A stretch of 64,000 bases of DNA from Arthrobacter rhizophilus. GTDB taxonomy: Bacteria > Actinomycetota > Actinomycetes > Actinomycetales > Micrococcaceae. The DNA is taken from assembly GCF_026241105.1 (NCBI RefSeq), contig NZ_JAPFFT010000004.1, positions 62,001 through 126,000 of the forward strand, given 5' to 3'. This document shows, one piece after another, positions 44,990 to 58,061 of this stretch. The notes under the pieces were generated by a model, which was not told where the DNA came from, did not search any database, and worked only from the letters and a program-made list of their open reading frames with translations. Each line of letters opens with the position of its first letter. The first letter of the stretch is position 1. A program made the translations under genes and the position numbers.

Positions 44990-45530
44990 CCCCGGCGGGC
45001 GCCAGCCGGGCAGGGACCCCGACGAGATTGACGCTGCCCAATCGGCCCTGAACCGGATGCGCGAAGCGGCCGCCGCGCGGGGCGAAATCCGGCGTGCTGC
45101 ACCGCGCACCGGTGCCGCTCCGAAACGGAAAGGCGTCCGGGATACCCGCGGATTCAGCCAATTCCACGGCAGTGGCCGGGACCCCCTTGGTTTGGGGAAG
45201 GTCGTGGGGAGGCTGGTCGCTGAACGGGGTTGGACGTCCCCCGTGGCTGTCGGTTCCGTGATGGCGGAATGGGACGCCCTGGTAGGTCCGGAAATTTCGG
45301 CGCATTGCACCCCGGAGAGCTTCACCGACACCACGCTTCACGTCCGCTGTGATTCCACGGCCTGGGCGACGCAACTCCGGCTCCTGAGTACCAGCCTTCT
45401 GGAGATGTTCCGGAGGGAGCTCGGCGACGGTGTGGTGACGTCCATTCAGGTGCTCGCGCCAACCGCACCGAACTGGCGAAAGGGCGGCCGGAGCGTCAAT
45501 GGACGAGGCCCGCGGGATACCTACGGGTAA
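44976..45530 (+). CDS. DUF721/DciA-like protein
   Basis: A 184-residue protein with the DUF721 domain in the second half (LGKVVGRLVAERGWTSPVAV, then WDALVGPEISAHCTPESF and VRCDSTAWATQLRLL). DciA proteins load the replicative helicase in bacteria that lack DnaC/DnaI, and in Actinobacteria the gene lies between recF and gyrB, as here. The first 60 residues are charged and probably disordered. ATG 44976 is used because GGAGG lies five bases upstream; a TTG directly before it is also in frame. Confidence 0.85.
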   Translation: MEKDSPGGRQPGRDPDEIDAAQSALNRMREAAAARGEIRRAAPRTGAAPKRKGVRDTRGFSQFHGSGRDPLGLGKVVGRLVAERGWTSPVAVGSVMAEWDALVGPEISAHCTPESFTDTTLHVRCDSTAWATQLRLLSTSLLEMFRRELGDGVVTSIQVLAPTAPNWRKGGRSVNGRGPRDTYG

Positions 45531-45748
45531 CCTCCCGGGCACCCGCGTCAGCCGGTTTCCTTGAACGGCGCACAGGGGCGAGAAACCTCCCCGGACCGTA
45601 TAGCTCCCTAGAGGGTGCTCTTTTGATGGCTTGAAGATGGGGCCAGCGGCCTCCCACAGGTACATTCATCAGCATTAGGGCCGGGTTTTGCAAGGAACGA
45701 CGCTAGGTCACGATAGAATCGGCATAGACAACTGGGCGCCGGTGAACG

Positions 45749-45778
45749 TTGATTGGTTTCGCTGAACAGCAATGTAAA
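45749..45778 (+). promoter_or_regulatory. candidate gyrB promoter
   Basis: TTGATT (45749-45754) and TGTAAA (45773-45778) are separated by 18 bases, 150 bases upstream of gyrB, within the 396-base gap 45531-45926. Apart from this and a weaker TAGAAT at 45714, I see nothing else in that gap. Confidence 0.35.
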
Positions 45779-45893
45779 AGCGGATCCGCCAGTCACGAAG
45801 TAACCGGCGTTAGCAGTGACGTCCCTGTTGGCGGCTGCCGTATCCCTGTGGTGTGTCCTGACGGACGTGCTTCCTTGGTGCGGTGACGGCTAG

Positions 45894-48002
<2,109 letters not shown>

Positions 48003-48064
48003 AGACTTCAAGGCCCTAGGAATATTCCAGAACTGACATATACCTGAAACGGAAATCATAGATT

Positions 48065-50802
<2,738 letters not shown>

Positions 50803-50806
<4 letters not shown>

Positions 50807-51498
50807 GCAATTCGGACTCATATCCCAAGCCGAGTACGGGTGTCCCTGGAGGATTCCGGCAGCCGTCGGCTGCTCCGCGGGTAGACGCACCGGCCCGTCC
50901 CCAGCAGCGCCCGGCGGCGGCTGCTTCGAGCCCGGCAGGAACTGGCGCGGAACGGGTACCGGGCCAACGCCCGGCCGTTCCCGGCCAGCGGCCTGCACAG
51001 GGTCAGCAGCGCCCGGCAGGGCAGCGTCCCGCCGTTCCCGGCCAGCGTCCTGCGCCCGGCCAGCGGCCCGCGCAGGCCCAGCAGCGTCCGGCCGCAGGGA
51101 ATCCGGGGCTTGTGAAGCCGGCACCGAAGGCAAAGGTTCGCCGCGCCCGCCTGCTGGTCAGCAAAGTTGATCCGTGGTCGGTGCTGAAGATGGCATTCCT
51201 GCTGTCCGTTGCCCTGGGCATTGTGACCGTGATTGCCGCGATCGTTCTCTGGACCGTTCTGGACCTCACTGGCATTTTCAACCAGGTGGACAGCCTTCTG
51301 GGCACGCTGGCAGGTTCGGAAAGCGGCGGCTTTGAACTCAAGAAGGTCGCGTCGCTCGGACAGGTTGCCTCATTCGCCACCATCATTGCCGTGGTGAACG
51401 TGGTCCTGCTGACCGCCCTCTCCATGCTCAGTGCCGTGCTGTATAACATTTCGGCAACACTCGTGGGTGGCATTGGAGTGACCCTCACCGACGACTAG
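50803..51498 (+). CDS. DUF3566 membrane protein
   Basis: A 231-residue protein with a Pro/Gln/Arg-rich repetitive N-terminus (repeats of GQRPA-like units to about residue 105) and a C-terminal DUF3566 region with two transmembrane helices ([20 protein letters not shown] and [20 protein letters not shown]). The gene directly downstream of gyrA, overlapping by four bases, is conserved in Actinobacteria; its function is unknown, and a link to envelope or topology control is speculation. Confidence 0.9.
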
Positions 51499-51556
51499 CC
51501 CAAACGGTCGCAAAAAGAGGGAAACTGCTGGAAAACAGTGGTGGAAATACCTCGAT

Positions 51557-51586
51557 TTGAGATCGGGCCGGGATGTGCTGTAAAGT
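51557..51586 (+). promoter_or_regulatory. likely tRNA-Ile promoter
   Basis: TTGAGA (51557-51562), an 18-base spacer and TAAAGT (51581-51586), placed 26 bases upstream of the tRNA. Confidence 0.5.
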
Positions 51587-51611
51587 CATGTCTCGGCCCG
51601 AAGAGGTATCG

Positions 51612-51685
51612 GGGCGTATAGCTCAGGCGGTTAGAGCGCTTCGCTGATAACGAAGAGGTCCCAGGTTCAAGTCCTGGTACGCCCA
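51612..51685 (+). tRNA. tRNA-Ile (anticodon GAT)
   Basis: A full cloverleaf with acceptor stem GGGCGTA/TACGCCC, D-arm, anticodon GAT at 51646-51648 and T-arm GGTTCAAGTCC. No encoded CCA follows, unlike the next tRNA. It sits after gyrA-DUF3566, the usual actinobacterial place. Confidence 0.96.
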
Positions 51686-51742
51686 CGGAACCTGCACAGG
51701 TTTTGCTAAAGATTCAGGAAACTGAATCGGAACGGGGTGCAT

Positions 51743-51859
51743 GTGAAGAAGTTGCTCATAGTTGCAGCTGCGGTCGCAGGCGTCCTGCTCTACAAAAAGG
51801 TGCAGGAATCCGAGGCCCGGAAAACGGTCTGGAGCAAGGCAACCGACACGGTTGACTAG
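51743..51859 (+). CDS. small DLW-39 family protein
   Basis: A 38-residue protein read from GTG at 51743: KKLLIVAAAVAGVLLYKKVQ followed by ESEARKTVWSKATDTVD. It has one N-terminal membrane-like helix and a charged tail, matching the actinobacterial DLW-39 family that is found beside gyrA and tRNA-Ile/Ala. Function unknown. A ribosome site is weak (GGGG a few bases before). Size, position and sequence together support the call. Confidence 0.85.
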   Translation: MKKLLIVAAAVAGVLLYKKVQESEARKTVWSKATDTVD

Positions 51860-51931
51860 CGAGGACGCCCGGTCCGGACATGGTGAAAACCATCGAAGGA
51901 TCTAGGGTAGTATGGATGGGTTGCTTCTTAT

Positions 51932-52007
51932 GGGGGCATGGCGCAATTGGTAGCGCACCTGCTTTGCAAGCAGGGGGTTCGGGGTTCGAGTCCCCGTGCC
52001 TCCACCA
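51932..52007 (+). tRNA. tRNA-Ala (anticodon TGC)
   Basis: Cloverleaf with acceptor GGGGGCA/TGCCTCC, anticodon TGC at 51965-51967 in loop TTTGCAA, T-arm GGTTCGAGTCC, and encoded CCA (52005-52007). Confidence 0.96.
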
Positions 52008-52013
52008 TAAGAA

Positions 52014-52043
52014 AGAGTCCCGGTCAGAAATGACCGGGACTCT
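52014..52043 (+). terminator. hairpin after tRNA-Ala
   Basis: AGAGTCCCGGTCA (52014-52026) and TGACCGGGACTCT (52031-52043) form a perfect 13-bp stem with a GAAA tetraloop and a short T run. It ends the tRNA transcript before the EamA gene. Confidence 0.85.
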
Positions 52044-52073
52044 TTGCGTTAATCACTTCACTAAGGTTGAACT

Positions 52074-52982
52074 GTGAACTTCATTGTTGCCGCTTTGGGC
52101 GTACTCGGTGTCGCATCATCCGGACCCCTCATCGCTGGAACGCTCGGCGCCACGTCTGTCACGGCACTGGCTATCGCCTTCTGGCGGAACGCAATCGCCG
52201 CCGTCGTCATGGCTTCCCCGGTCCTGATCCGCGAACCACGGCAGTTCCGGAAGATTACGCGTCACGAGTTCACCTGGTCCGCCGTCGCGGCAGCCGCGCT
52301 GGCCTTCCATTTCGCGTGCTTCATCACCGCGCTTCAGTTGACGTCTGTCGCTGCCGCCACCGCTTTGGTGTGCCTGCAGTCGGCATGGATCGCTGTCTTC
52401 CAGCTCCTTCGCGGCACCCGGCACCGCTGGCCGGTCCTGGTGGGTCTGGGCATCGCACTGGGCGGTGTCGCGGCAATCACGGGCTTCGATATGGGAACCT
52501 CACCGAAAGCCTTCCTTGGTGACGTCCTGGCCCTCGCCGGAGGCGCACTGGCCGGGCTCTACACGTTGGCCGGAGGCAAGGCGCGCCAGAGCATGGGAAT
52601 CGGGACCTACACCACCCTTTGCTACGGGATTTGCGCGGCCATTGTTGCGGTATTGGCCCTCGTGAGCGGCCAGCCGCTTGTAGGGTTCGACGCCGGCGGC
52701 TGGCTGGGGATTGTGGCGATCACTGTGTGCGCGCAACTAGTGGGCCACACCGCCTTCAATCACCTTCTGGCCACGATGAGCCCGCTGTTGGTCTCCATGA
52801 TCATCCTGCTGGAGATTCCTGGCGCAGCCCTTCTGGCCGCGGTATTCCTGCGCGAGTCTCTGCCGTCCGGGACCTATGCGGGGCTAGCCTTGATCCTGGC
52901 CGGACTCGCCGTCGTCGTAATCGGTCAGCGGCGCGGTAAAGCCGGCCCTGAAGACAAGATCGCCGAGCTGGGTACCGACTGA
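52074..52982 (+). CDS. EamA/DMT-family transporter
   Basis: A 302-residue membrane protein with ten predicted helices arranged as two EamA repeats (for example SVTALAIAFWRNAIAAVVM in the first and VVVIGQR at the end of the second). The LEIPGAALLAAVFLRESLPS segment near the C-terminus is a common signature of drug/metabolite transporters of the RhaT/YdcZ-like group, which usually export metabolites or amino acids. The start is GTG at 52074. It stands alone; substrate unknown. Confidence 0.85.
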   Translation: MNFIVAALGVLGVASSGPLIAGTLGATSVTALAIAFWRNAIAAVVMASPVLIREPRQFRKITRHEFTWSAVAAAALAFHFACFITALQLTSVAAATALVCLQSAWIAVFQLLRGTRHRWPVLVGLGIALGGVAAITGFDMGTSPKAFLGDVLALAGGALAGLYTLAGGKARQSMGIGTYTTLCYGICAAIVAVLALVSGQPLVGFDAGGWLGIVAITVCAQLVGHTAFNHLLATMSPLLVSMIILLEIPGAALLAAVFLRESLPSGTYAGLALILAGLAVVVIGQRRGKAGPEDKIAELGTD

Positions 52983-53006
52983 CGCGGAAGGTTACCGTCC
53001 GTGCTG

Positions 53007-53897
53007 CTACATGCCGCCGCGGCGCGCGCCCTGGCTCGTGTTGGCTGCGTGAATGGCCCGGAGCAGTTTCGCCGGGAAATAGACCGAGAAGAACACCACC
53101 ATCGGGGCCTTCAGCGCCATTTTCTTGACGTTGTGGGCCTTGTAAGTGCGGTCGAAGCGGGTCACGTAATAGCGATAGTCGCGCGGTGAGTCCTCAAGCC
53201 TGCGGGCAGACATGCCGGAGACCATCTGCGGCCAGTACTGCACCCTGAGATCGTGGTCGGCAAGGTGCAGGGAAAGATCGATGTCCTCATGCATCTCGTC
53301 CTTCTCGTCCAGGCAGGTCTCGTCACGGATGGTTTCCCACGCGGAGCGGCGAAGCGCCATGTTGGAGCCAAAAAGGAAGTGGTACTGGTGCTTCGCAAGC
53401 CGAAGCATGAGCTGGCGCATTTTGTCGTCGGCTTTGAGCCCGAATCGACGCATGGGCATGTCGTAGTAAACCACGGGACCCGTAGCTGCTTGGGCAGAAG
53501 GATCCGTGAAGGCCTTCTGGACTTGTTCAACCCAGTCTGGTTCCAGGACGGAGTCGGCATCGATCCGGCCAAGGATCTCCGATGTAGCGCTGTTGAGGCC
53601 GAAATTACGGGTAGGGATGAGGCCTTGGGTCTTGTCCTGGCTCAACAGGATGATAGGGCTCTCCGGGTACTCCTGCTGCATCTGCTGGACGATCTGGGCT
53701 GTGCGGTCCTTGGACATGTTGTCCACGACGATGATCTCGTCTGCAGGCACTGACTGGTAAACGGCCGCGATAAGGCATTGCCGGATGACGCTCTCTTCGT
53801 TGTACGCCGGAATGACGATTGAAACGGTCGGCTTCACGGGTGCGACGGCTGCGTTACTGGCTGCATCTGCGGAAGATCTATCGGCTAGCATCCCCAT
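53007..53897 (-). CDS. family-2 glycosyltransferase
   Basis: A 296-residue GT-A fold transferase. TVSIVIPAYNEESVIRQCL opens the domain, the nucleotide-sugar region has VVDNMSKDRTAQIV, the DXD motif is in GRIDADSVLEPDWVEQV, and the acceptor-side ED motif is in EDIDLSLHLADHDLRV. A C-terminal hydrophobic stretch (APMVVFFSVYFPAKLL) could attach it to the membrane. Either ATG 53897 or 53891 could start it; no strong ribosome site is seen. It may glycosylate a lipid or wall polymer. Neighbours give no clue to the acceptor. Confidence 0.85.
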   Translation of the reverse strand: MGMLADRSSADAASNAAVAPVKPTVSIVIPAYNEESVIRQCLIAAVYQSVPADEIIVVDNMSKDRTAQIVQQMQQEYPESPIILLSQDKTQGLIPTRNFGLNSATSEILGRIDADSVLEPDWVEQVQKAFTDPSAQAATGPVVYYDMPMRRFGLKADDKMRQLMLRLAKHQYHFLFGSNMALRRSAWETIRDETCLDEKDEMHEDIDLSLHLADHDLRVQYWPQMVSGMSARRLEDSPRDYRYYVTRFDRTYKAHNVKKMALKAPMVVFFSVYFPAKLLRAIHAANTSQGARRGGM

Positions 53898-54013
53898 AAA
53901 TCTAGCATCAGGCCGGTGTCCGCTGAGGAAGCCTTCGGTGACATGTGGCCAAACAGTTGAAGGGACCCCGGCGAACCGGAATCCCTTCAACGTGAAGCGA
54001 GTATGGCTTTCGA

Positions 54014-54976
54014 CTAGGCCTCGTGCTTTCCTGCTTCGTCCATGGCTGCCTCGTGCTTGCCGGCCTCGTCCTTGCCTGCCTCGTCCTTGTGCAGGCTGGC
54101 GGCGATGTTCTTCACCGCGGTCTTGGCGTCGGTTGCCACCTTTGCAGCGGCATCCTTGGCGTCCTCGACGGCGTCCTTTGCCTTTTCGGTTGCGGTTTCG
54201 GTTTTCTCAGCTACTTTGGTGGCGGCTTCGTTGGCCTTCTCGGCAACCTTTTCTGCTGCCGCCGCGGCCGGAACCGGTGAAGGAGTCACTGGGACCGGAG
54301 TCTTCCACGGGTCTTCCACGGGGCGGCTGGCCTTCCATGCGGCAACTCCGGCTGCCGCCGCTGCTGCCAGAACCGTGAAGATCAAGAGTCCGCGCTTCTT
54401 GGGCTTCTTGGTCTTGGCGAGTTCGTTCGAGACCGCCTTTGAGGCTTCCTCGGCTGCGGTTTTCAGCTGGGCCTTGGTGGCCTGTGCTTGCTCCTGGAGA
54501 TTGTGCACCACTCCCGAGTCCACCAGCTTCTGGGCGACGGCATCCACCTGCGCGGGTGCGTTCTCAAGAGCGTGGTGGACAACTTCGGAGGCTTGACCGA
54601 GCTGCTCGGAGAGCTTGGGCAGGTACTCCTCAACAACCTTGTCCCGGGCGTGGCTAAGAGCCGGTGTGGCCTTATTGAGTGCGTCCTGGATCTTGGGCGA
54701 GGCGTCCTCGACGGCGTCATGGATCCGCGGTGCGAGGTTCGCCAGGCCTTCCTGGAGCTTCGGCGTGACGGTAGCAACGCCGTCGGCGAGGTTGTGCGCG
54801 GCCGATTTCAGGCCTTCCTGGAGCTTGGGCGAAGCGGTGTCGATACCGTGCTGGATACGGGGAACCGCCCAATTCACTGCTGCTTCGACGCGCGGCGTCG
54901 CCCAGTCCTTGGCATTCTCGACACCATTCACAACGGTGTGTTCAAGTTCGCGGGCAATCCGGTCCGATTTCTTCAC
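54014..54976 (-). CDS. amphipathic-helix repeat membrane protein
   Basis: A 320-residue protein from GTG 54976, which follows GGGAGGT. Residues 25-160 are built of roughly 11/22-residue amphipathic repeats punctuated by proline (TPRVEAAVNWAVPRIQHGID, SPKLQEGLKSAAHNLADGV), reminiscent of apolipoprotein or perilipin-like surface-binding helices. One transmembrane helix (about 200-222, GLLIFTVLAAAAAAGVAAW) follows. The C-terminal 90 residues are LEA-like, Ala/Lys/Glu/Asp-rich, and end in short EAGKHEA-like repeats. No enzyme motif is present. It may coat the membrane or a lipid or protein body; function not known. Confidence 0.75.
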   Translation of the reverse strand: MKKSDRIARELEHTVVNGVENAKDWATPRVEAAVNWAVPRIQHGIDTASPKLQEGLKSAAHNLADGVATVTPKLQEGLANLAPRIHDAVEDASPKIQDALNKATPALSHARDKVVEEYLPKLSEQLGQASEVVHHALENAPAQVDAVAQKLVDSGVVHNLQEQAQATKAQLKTAAEEASKAVSNELAKTKKPKKRGLLIFTVLAAAAAAGVAAWKASRPVEDPWKTPVPVTPSPVPAAAAAEKVAEKANEAATKVAEKTETATEKAKDAVEDAKDAAAKVATDAKTAVKNIAASLHKDEAGKDEAGKHEAAMDEAGKHEA

Positions 54977-55129
54977 AACTACCTCCCGATTATCATGCTC
55001 GTTTGTTGTTAGCCTACGTGGCTTGACCGGCACCGGCTATTGATCCAGCGGATTCATGGAAGATTTCACCGAGCGCGGAACCGGCCTCCTGGCCGCCTCG
55101 CCGTTGACCCTGCATGGAAGAATGGCGCT

Positions 55130-55672
55130 ATGACCATCGCAACCGCAAAAGCAACTTTCCACACGAGCCTCGGCGACATCGTGGTTGACCTCTTCGGCAA
55201 CCACGCGCCAAAGACGGTCGCCAACTTCGTTGGCCTGGCCACCGGCGAGAAGTCCTGGACGCACCCTGAGACCGGCGAAGACAAGACCGGTACCCCGCTT
55301 TACAACGGCACCGTTTTCCACCGCATCATCAAAGACTTCATGATCCAGGGCGGCGATCCCCTCGGCCGCGGCATCGGCGGACCGGGCTACAAGTTCGACG
55401 ACGAGATCCACCCGGAGCTGAGCTTCAACGCCCCCTACAAGCTGGCCATGGCCAACGCAGGCATCCAGATGGGCAAGGGCACCAACGGTTCCCAGTTCTT
55501 CATCACCACGGTTAACACTGATTGGCTCTACGGCAAGCACTCCATCTTCGGCGAGGTTGCCGACGAAGAGTCCAAGAAGGTTGTCGACGCCATCGAGGCC
55601 GTCCGCACCGGCATGGGCGACCGCCCCGTTGAAGACGTCGTCATCAACAGCATTGACATCGTCCAGCTCTGA
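55130..55672 (+). CDS. ppiA: cyclophilin-type peptidyl-prolyl isomerase
   Basis: A 180-residue cytoplasmic cyclophilin that isomerises proline peptide bonds. Catalytic Arg is in YNGTVFHRIIKDFMIQGGDP, with GTNGSQFFITT and the region ending IFGEV forming the pocket. The conserved Trp is in VNTDWLYGKHSIFG. ATG 55130 follows GGAAG. A cyclophilin gene followed by a rhomboid gene near gyrA is common in Actinobacteria. No signal peptide. Confidence 0.92.
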   Translation: MTIATAKATFHTSLGDIVVDLFGNHAPKTVANFVGLATGEKSWTHPETGEDKTGTPLYNGTVFHRIIKDFMIQGGDPLGRGIGGPGYKFDDEIHPELSFNAPYKLAMANAGIQMGKGTNGSQFFITTVNTDWLYGKHSIFGEVADEESKKVVDAIEAVRTGMGDRPVEDVVINSIDIVQL

Positions 55673-55692
55673 CCCCCGGAGCCTAGCAACAT

Positions 55693-56562
55693 ATGAGTTA
55701 CGGAATCCCGGCGGCAGAGCCGTCCGCAGACATTCCGGTGTGCCCCAGGCACCCGGACAGGCCCTCTTACGTGCGGTGCCAGCGTTGCGGGCGTCCTGCA
55801 TGCCCCGAATGCCAGCGGGCGGCCGCCGTCGGGTTCCAATGCATTGACTGCGTCAATGAAATGAAGCGTTCGACGCCGGCCGCGCGCTCCGCCTATGGCG
55901 GCGCCATTTCGACAGGCCGGCCCCTGGCGACGTACGTGATTATTGGGCTGTGCGCCCTGGTGTACGTCCTGCAATGGTTGATTCCCGGCAATGTGGTGGA
56001 GGATCAACTTGCCTTCGCGTCGGTCTACGCCACCCCGCAGTTTGGGGCCTTCGAACCCTGGCGGATGCTGACGTCTGCCTTTGTCCATTCGCAGGGTTTT
56101 GTCCTGCACATCGTGCTCAACATGTACATGCTCTGGATCTTTGGCCAGGTCCTTGAGCCCGTTCTGGGGCGCATTCGCTTCCTGGCCGTTTATCTACTGT
56201 CCGCAGTCGGCGGCTCTGTGGGTTTCCTGCTCCTAACACCCATGTTGCCTCCAACCGGAGTGGAAGGCGCTTCCGGCGCGATCTTCGGCCTGTTTGGCGC
56301 ACTCCTGGTGGTCCAAAGCCGGCGCGGCGGAGACACAAGGCAGCTGTGGATCCTCATTGCCATCAACGGAGCCATTGGCTTCTTGGTCCCCGGTATCGCC
56401 TGGCAGGCCCACTTGGGCGGGCTCATTACAGGTGCGCTCTCCGCGGCCGTCATCGCCTTTGCTCCGCGTGGACCGCGCCAGGCACTGCTCCAGACAGCCG
56501 GCATGGCAGTGGTGGCCGGGATTCTGGTCCTGGCCACCGTCCTTAGGGCCACGGCAGGCTAG
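55693..56562 (+). CDS. rhomboid-family intramembrane serine protease with Zn-finger-like N-terminus
   Basis: A 289-residue rhomboid protease. Residues 15-60 contain a CPRHP...CQRCGRPACPEC...CIDC pattern that looks like a B-box-type zinc ribbon, common in actinobacterial rhomboids. Six or seven helices follow. The catalytic serine is in GASGAIFG (GxSG) and the catalytic histidine in QAHLGGLITG. HIVLNMYMLWIFG is a typical helix 2. It cuts membrane-anchored substrates; targets unknown. It starts 21 bases after ppiA. Confidence 0.9.
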   Translation: MSYGIPAAEPSADIPVCPRHPDRPSYVRCQRCGRPACPECQRAAAVGFQCIDCVNEMKRSTPAARSAYGGAISTGRPLATYVIIGLCALVYVLQWLIPGNVVEDQLAFASVYATPQFGAFEPWRMLTSAFVHSQGFVLHIVLNMYMLWIFGQVLEPVLGRIRFLAVYLLSAVGGSVGFLLLTPMLPPTGVEGASGAIFGLFGALLVVQSRRGGDTRQLWILIAINGAIGFLVPGIAWQAHLGGLITGALSAAVIAFAPRGPRQALLQTAGMAVVAGILVLATVLRATAG

Positions 56563-56576
56563 CCCTTCCTCGCGCT

Positions 56577-57047
56577 TTACCCGAGGAGTTCCTCCAAGCG
56601 ATCCATCGATTCCTTGATGCCCGCATCCATGCCGCTGGCTACCGCCATGTCCCTGGCCTCGACCGAGGGGAACACCGAGCGCTGCACGACGCGCGTGCGG
56701 CCCCCGAGATCCTCAAACCTCGTGGTGTCCAGGGTGACCTGACCAGGGGCGCCGTCGAATTCGAAGGTCTGAATGATCCTCAAGGGTTCTTGAACTTCGT
56801 GGAAGACCCCTCGGAAGCCGAATTCGTTGCCTTCGCGGTCCGAATGTACGTAGCGGTAGCTGCCGCCGGTCCGCGCGTCGTAGGACTCTAGACGCATTTC
56901 CAGGCGCCGCGGGCCCAGCCATTTCACCACAAGTTCGGGATCTGTGAAGGCCCGGAACACGCGATCCGGAGCGGCGTCGAAGTCGCGGCTGGTGTCGATG
57001 AACGGCGTGCCGGCCGTGACGTCAATGGTTGTTGTGTTGGTGCTCAT
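56577..57047 (-). CDS. SRPBCC/AHSA1-like START-domain protein
   Basis: A 156-residue AHSA1-type protein (SRPBCC fold) with FDAAPDRVFRAFTDPELVVKW, GPRRLEMRLESYDARTGGSY and the C-terminal GMDAGIKESMDRLEELL. Such proteins form a hydrophobic pocket and are found together with ArsR regulators, as here: the ATG overlaps the regulator stop by four bases (ATGA), and AGAAGGA lies just upstream. The ligand is unknown. Confidence 0.88.
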   Translation of the reverse strand: MSTNTTTIDVTAGTPFIDTSRDFDAAPDRVFRAFTDPELVVKWLGPRRLEMRLESYDARTGGSYRYVHSDREGNEFGFRGVFHEVQEPLRIIQTFEFDGAPGQVTLDTTRFEDLGGRTRVVQRSVFPSVEARDMAVASGMDAGIKESMDRLEELLG

Positions 57048-57460
57048 TGTTCCTTCTCCTTTTCCGGATAGTCCCCTTCGGCCAAGTCAGCAGTAGTCTC
57101 TCCGGCTAACCGGGTTTCACCGGCCAATAGCTCGTCCAGCCGGGTGAAACGCTCTTCGGCCTGAAGACGGTAGCTCTCGATCCACTCGGCCAAGGGACCC
57201 AGCGCCGTGGTGTTCAGGTGACAGGGCCGGCGCTGCGCTTCCCTGCTCCTAGTGATGAGCCCGGCGCCTTCCAGCACCTGTAGATGCTTTGAAATGGCTT
57301 GGAGGGTGACGGTGAATGGCTGGGCGATCTCAGTGACGGTGGCGTCGCCCAAGGCCAATCGCGCCAGTATCCTGCGGCGGACAGGATCGGCGAGTGCCAT
57401 GAAGGCCTTATTGAGCTGGTCTTCAGGATCCCGCACTGCTGCTCCAACAGTCTCCGGCAT
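57044..57460 (-). CDS. ArsR-family transcriptional regulator
   Basis: A 138-residue winged-helix repressor. The recognition region is FMALADPVRRRILARLALGD, then VTEIAQPFTVTLQAISKHLQ and VLEGAGLITRSREAQRRPCHL. No metal-binding cysteine pair is obvious, which fits the ArsR subgroup paired with AHSA1 proteins rather than a metal sensor. ATG 57460 follows GGGGAG. The 601-base gap upstream contains DnaA boxes as well as its promoter. Confidence 0.9.
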   Translation of the reverse strand: MPETVGAAVRDPEDQLNKAFMALADPVRRRILARLALGDATVTEIAQPFTVTLQAISKHLQVLEGAGLITRSREAQRRPCHLNTTALGPLAEWIESYRLQAEERFTRLDELLAGETRLAGETTADLAEGDYPEKEKEQ

Positions 57461-58061
57461 GTGTCTCCCCTGCCAGGCTCAGGCTCGAGCGTCGCGGACG
57501 GCTTTCCGCAGCACACAAGCACTTTGCTTCTTCAACTAGCTGCTTCTTGAAGTGTTATTCAAATAAGTCGTTTATCAACTGGTTCATTGAATAAACCAAG
57601 CCTAGGACTGTGCACGAACACCGTCAAGACCCTGAACGTGTTTTCCACAGGTGTTATCCACATTGTGTGTAACTTACAAGGATGTAGTTCCGTTGTGGAT
57701 TGGCTGTGTGGGCTGAGATGACGCGGGTGACGGATTCCTCTGCGGATTAACGTCCACAGCTGTGGATAACTTTTGCCAGCGTGCCTGTGGTTATGTGGAT
57801 AAGAAGCCCGTAATTCAGGGGTGTGTGGACAACCTCACTGTTGGCAGTGGCCGGGGCGCGGTATCAACAGGGTTATCAACATTGTTAATAACTCACACGG
57901 TTGTAGTTCGCAGATTCCCGGTAGCCTTGGAAGTGCGCCGTTCCGGGAGTTTTCCACGGTGAAGACAATACTTTTCCCCAACTGTGGATAACTTGTGGGT
58001 AGCTGCCTGTTGTTAAGTGTGTAACTTCGACGATTGCAGTTCCCGAGTTGCTTGTCATCTA
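57461..58061. other. DnaA-box cluster in 601-base gene-free gap
   Basis: Five perfect DnaA boxes occur: 57654-57662 (TTATCCACA), 57761-57769, 57794-57802 and 57983-57991 (TGTGGATAA) and 57824-57832 (TGTGGACAA). Several one-mismatch boxes lie between. The words TGTAGTTC or TGCAGTTC recur near 57684, 57901 and 58034, each after an AACTTAC-, AACTCAC- or AACTTCG-like word, so the gap looks built from diverged repeats. It separates two divergent-looking minus-strand genes. No reading frame is convincing. Confidence 0.75.

Noticed and set aside
45688..45719. TTGCAA/TAGAAT as the gyrB promoter
   Set aside because: The 20-base spacer is too long for a standard promoter; the pair at 45749-45778 fits better.
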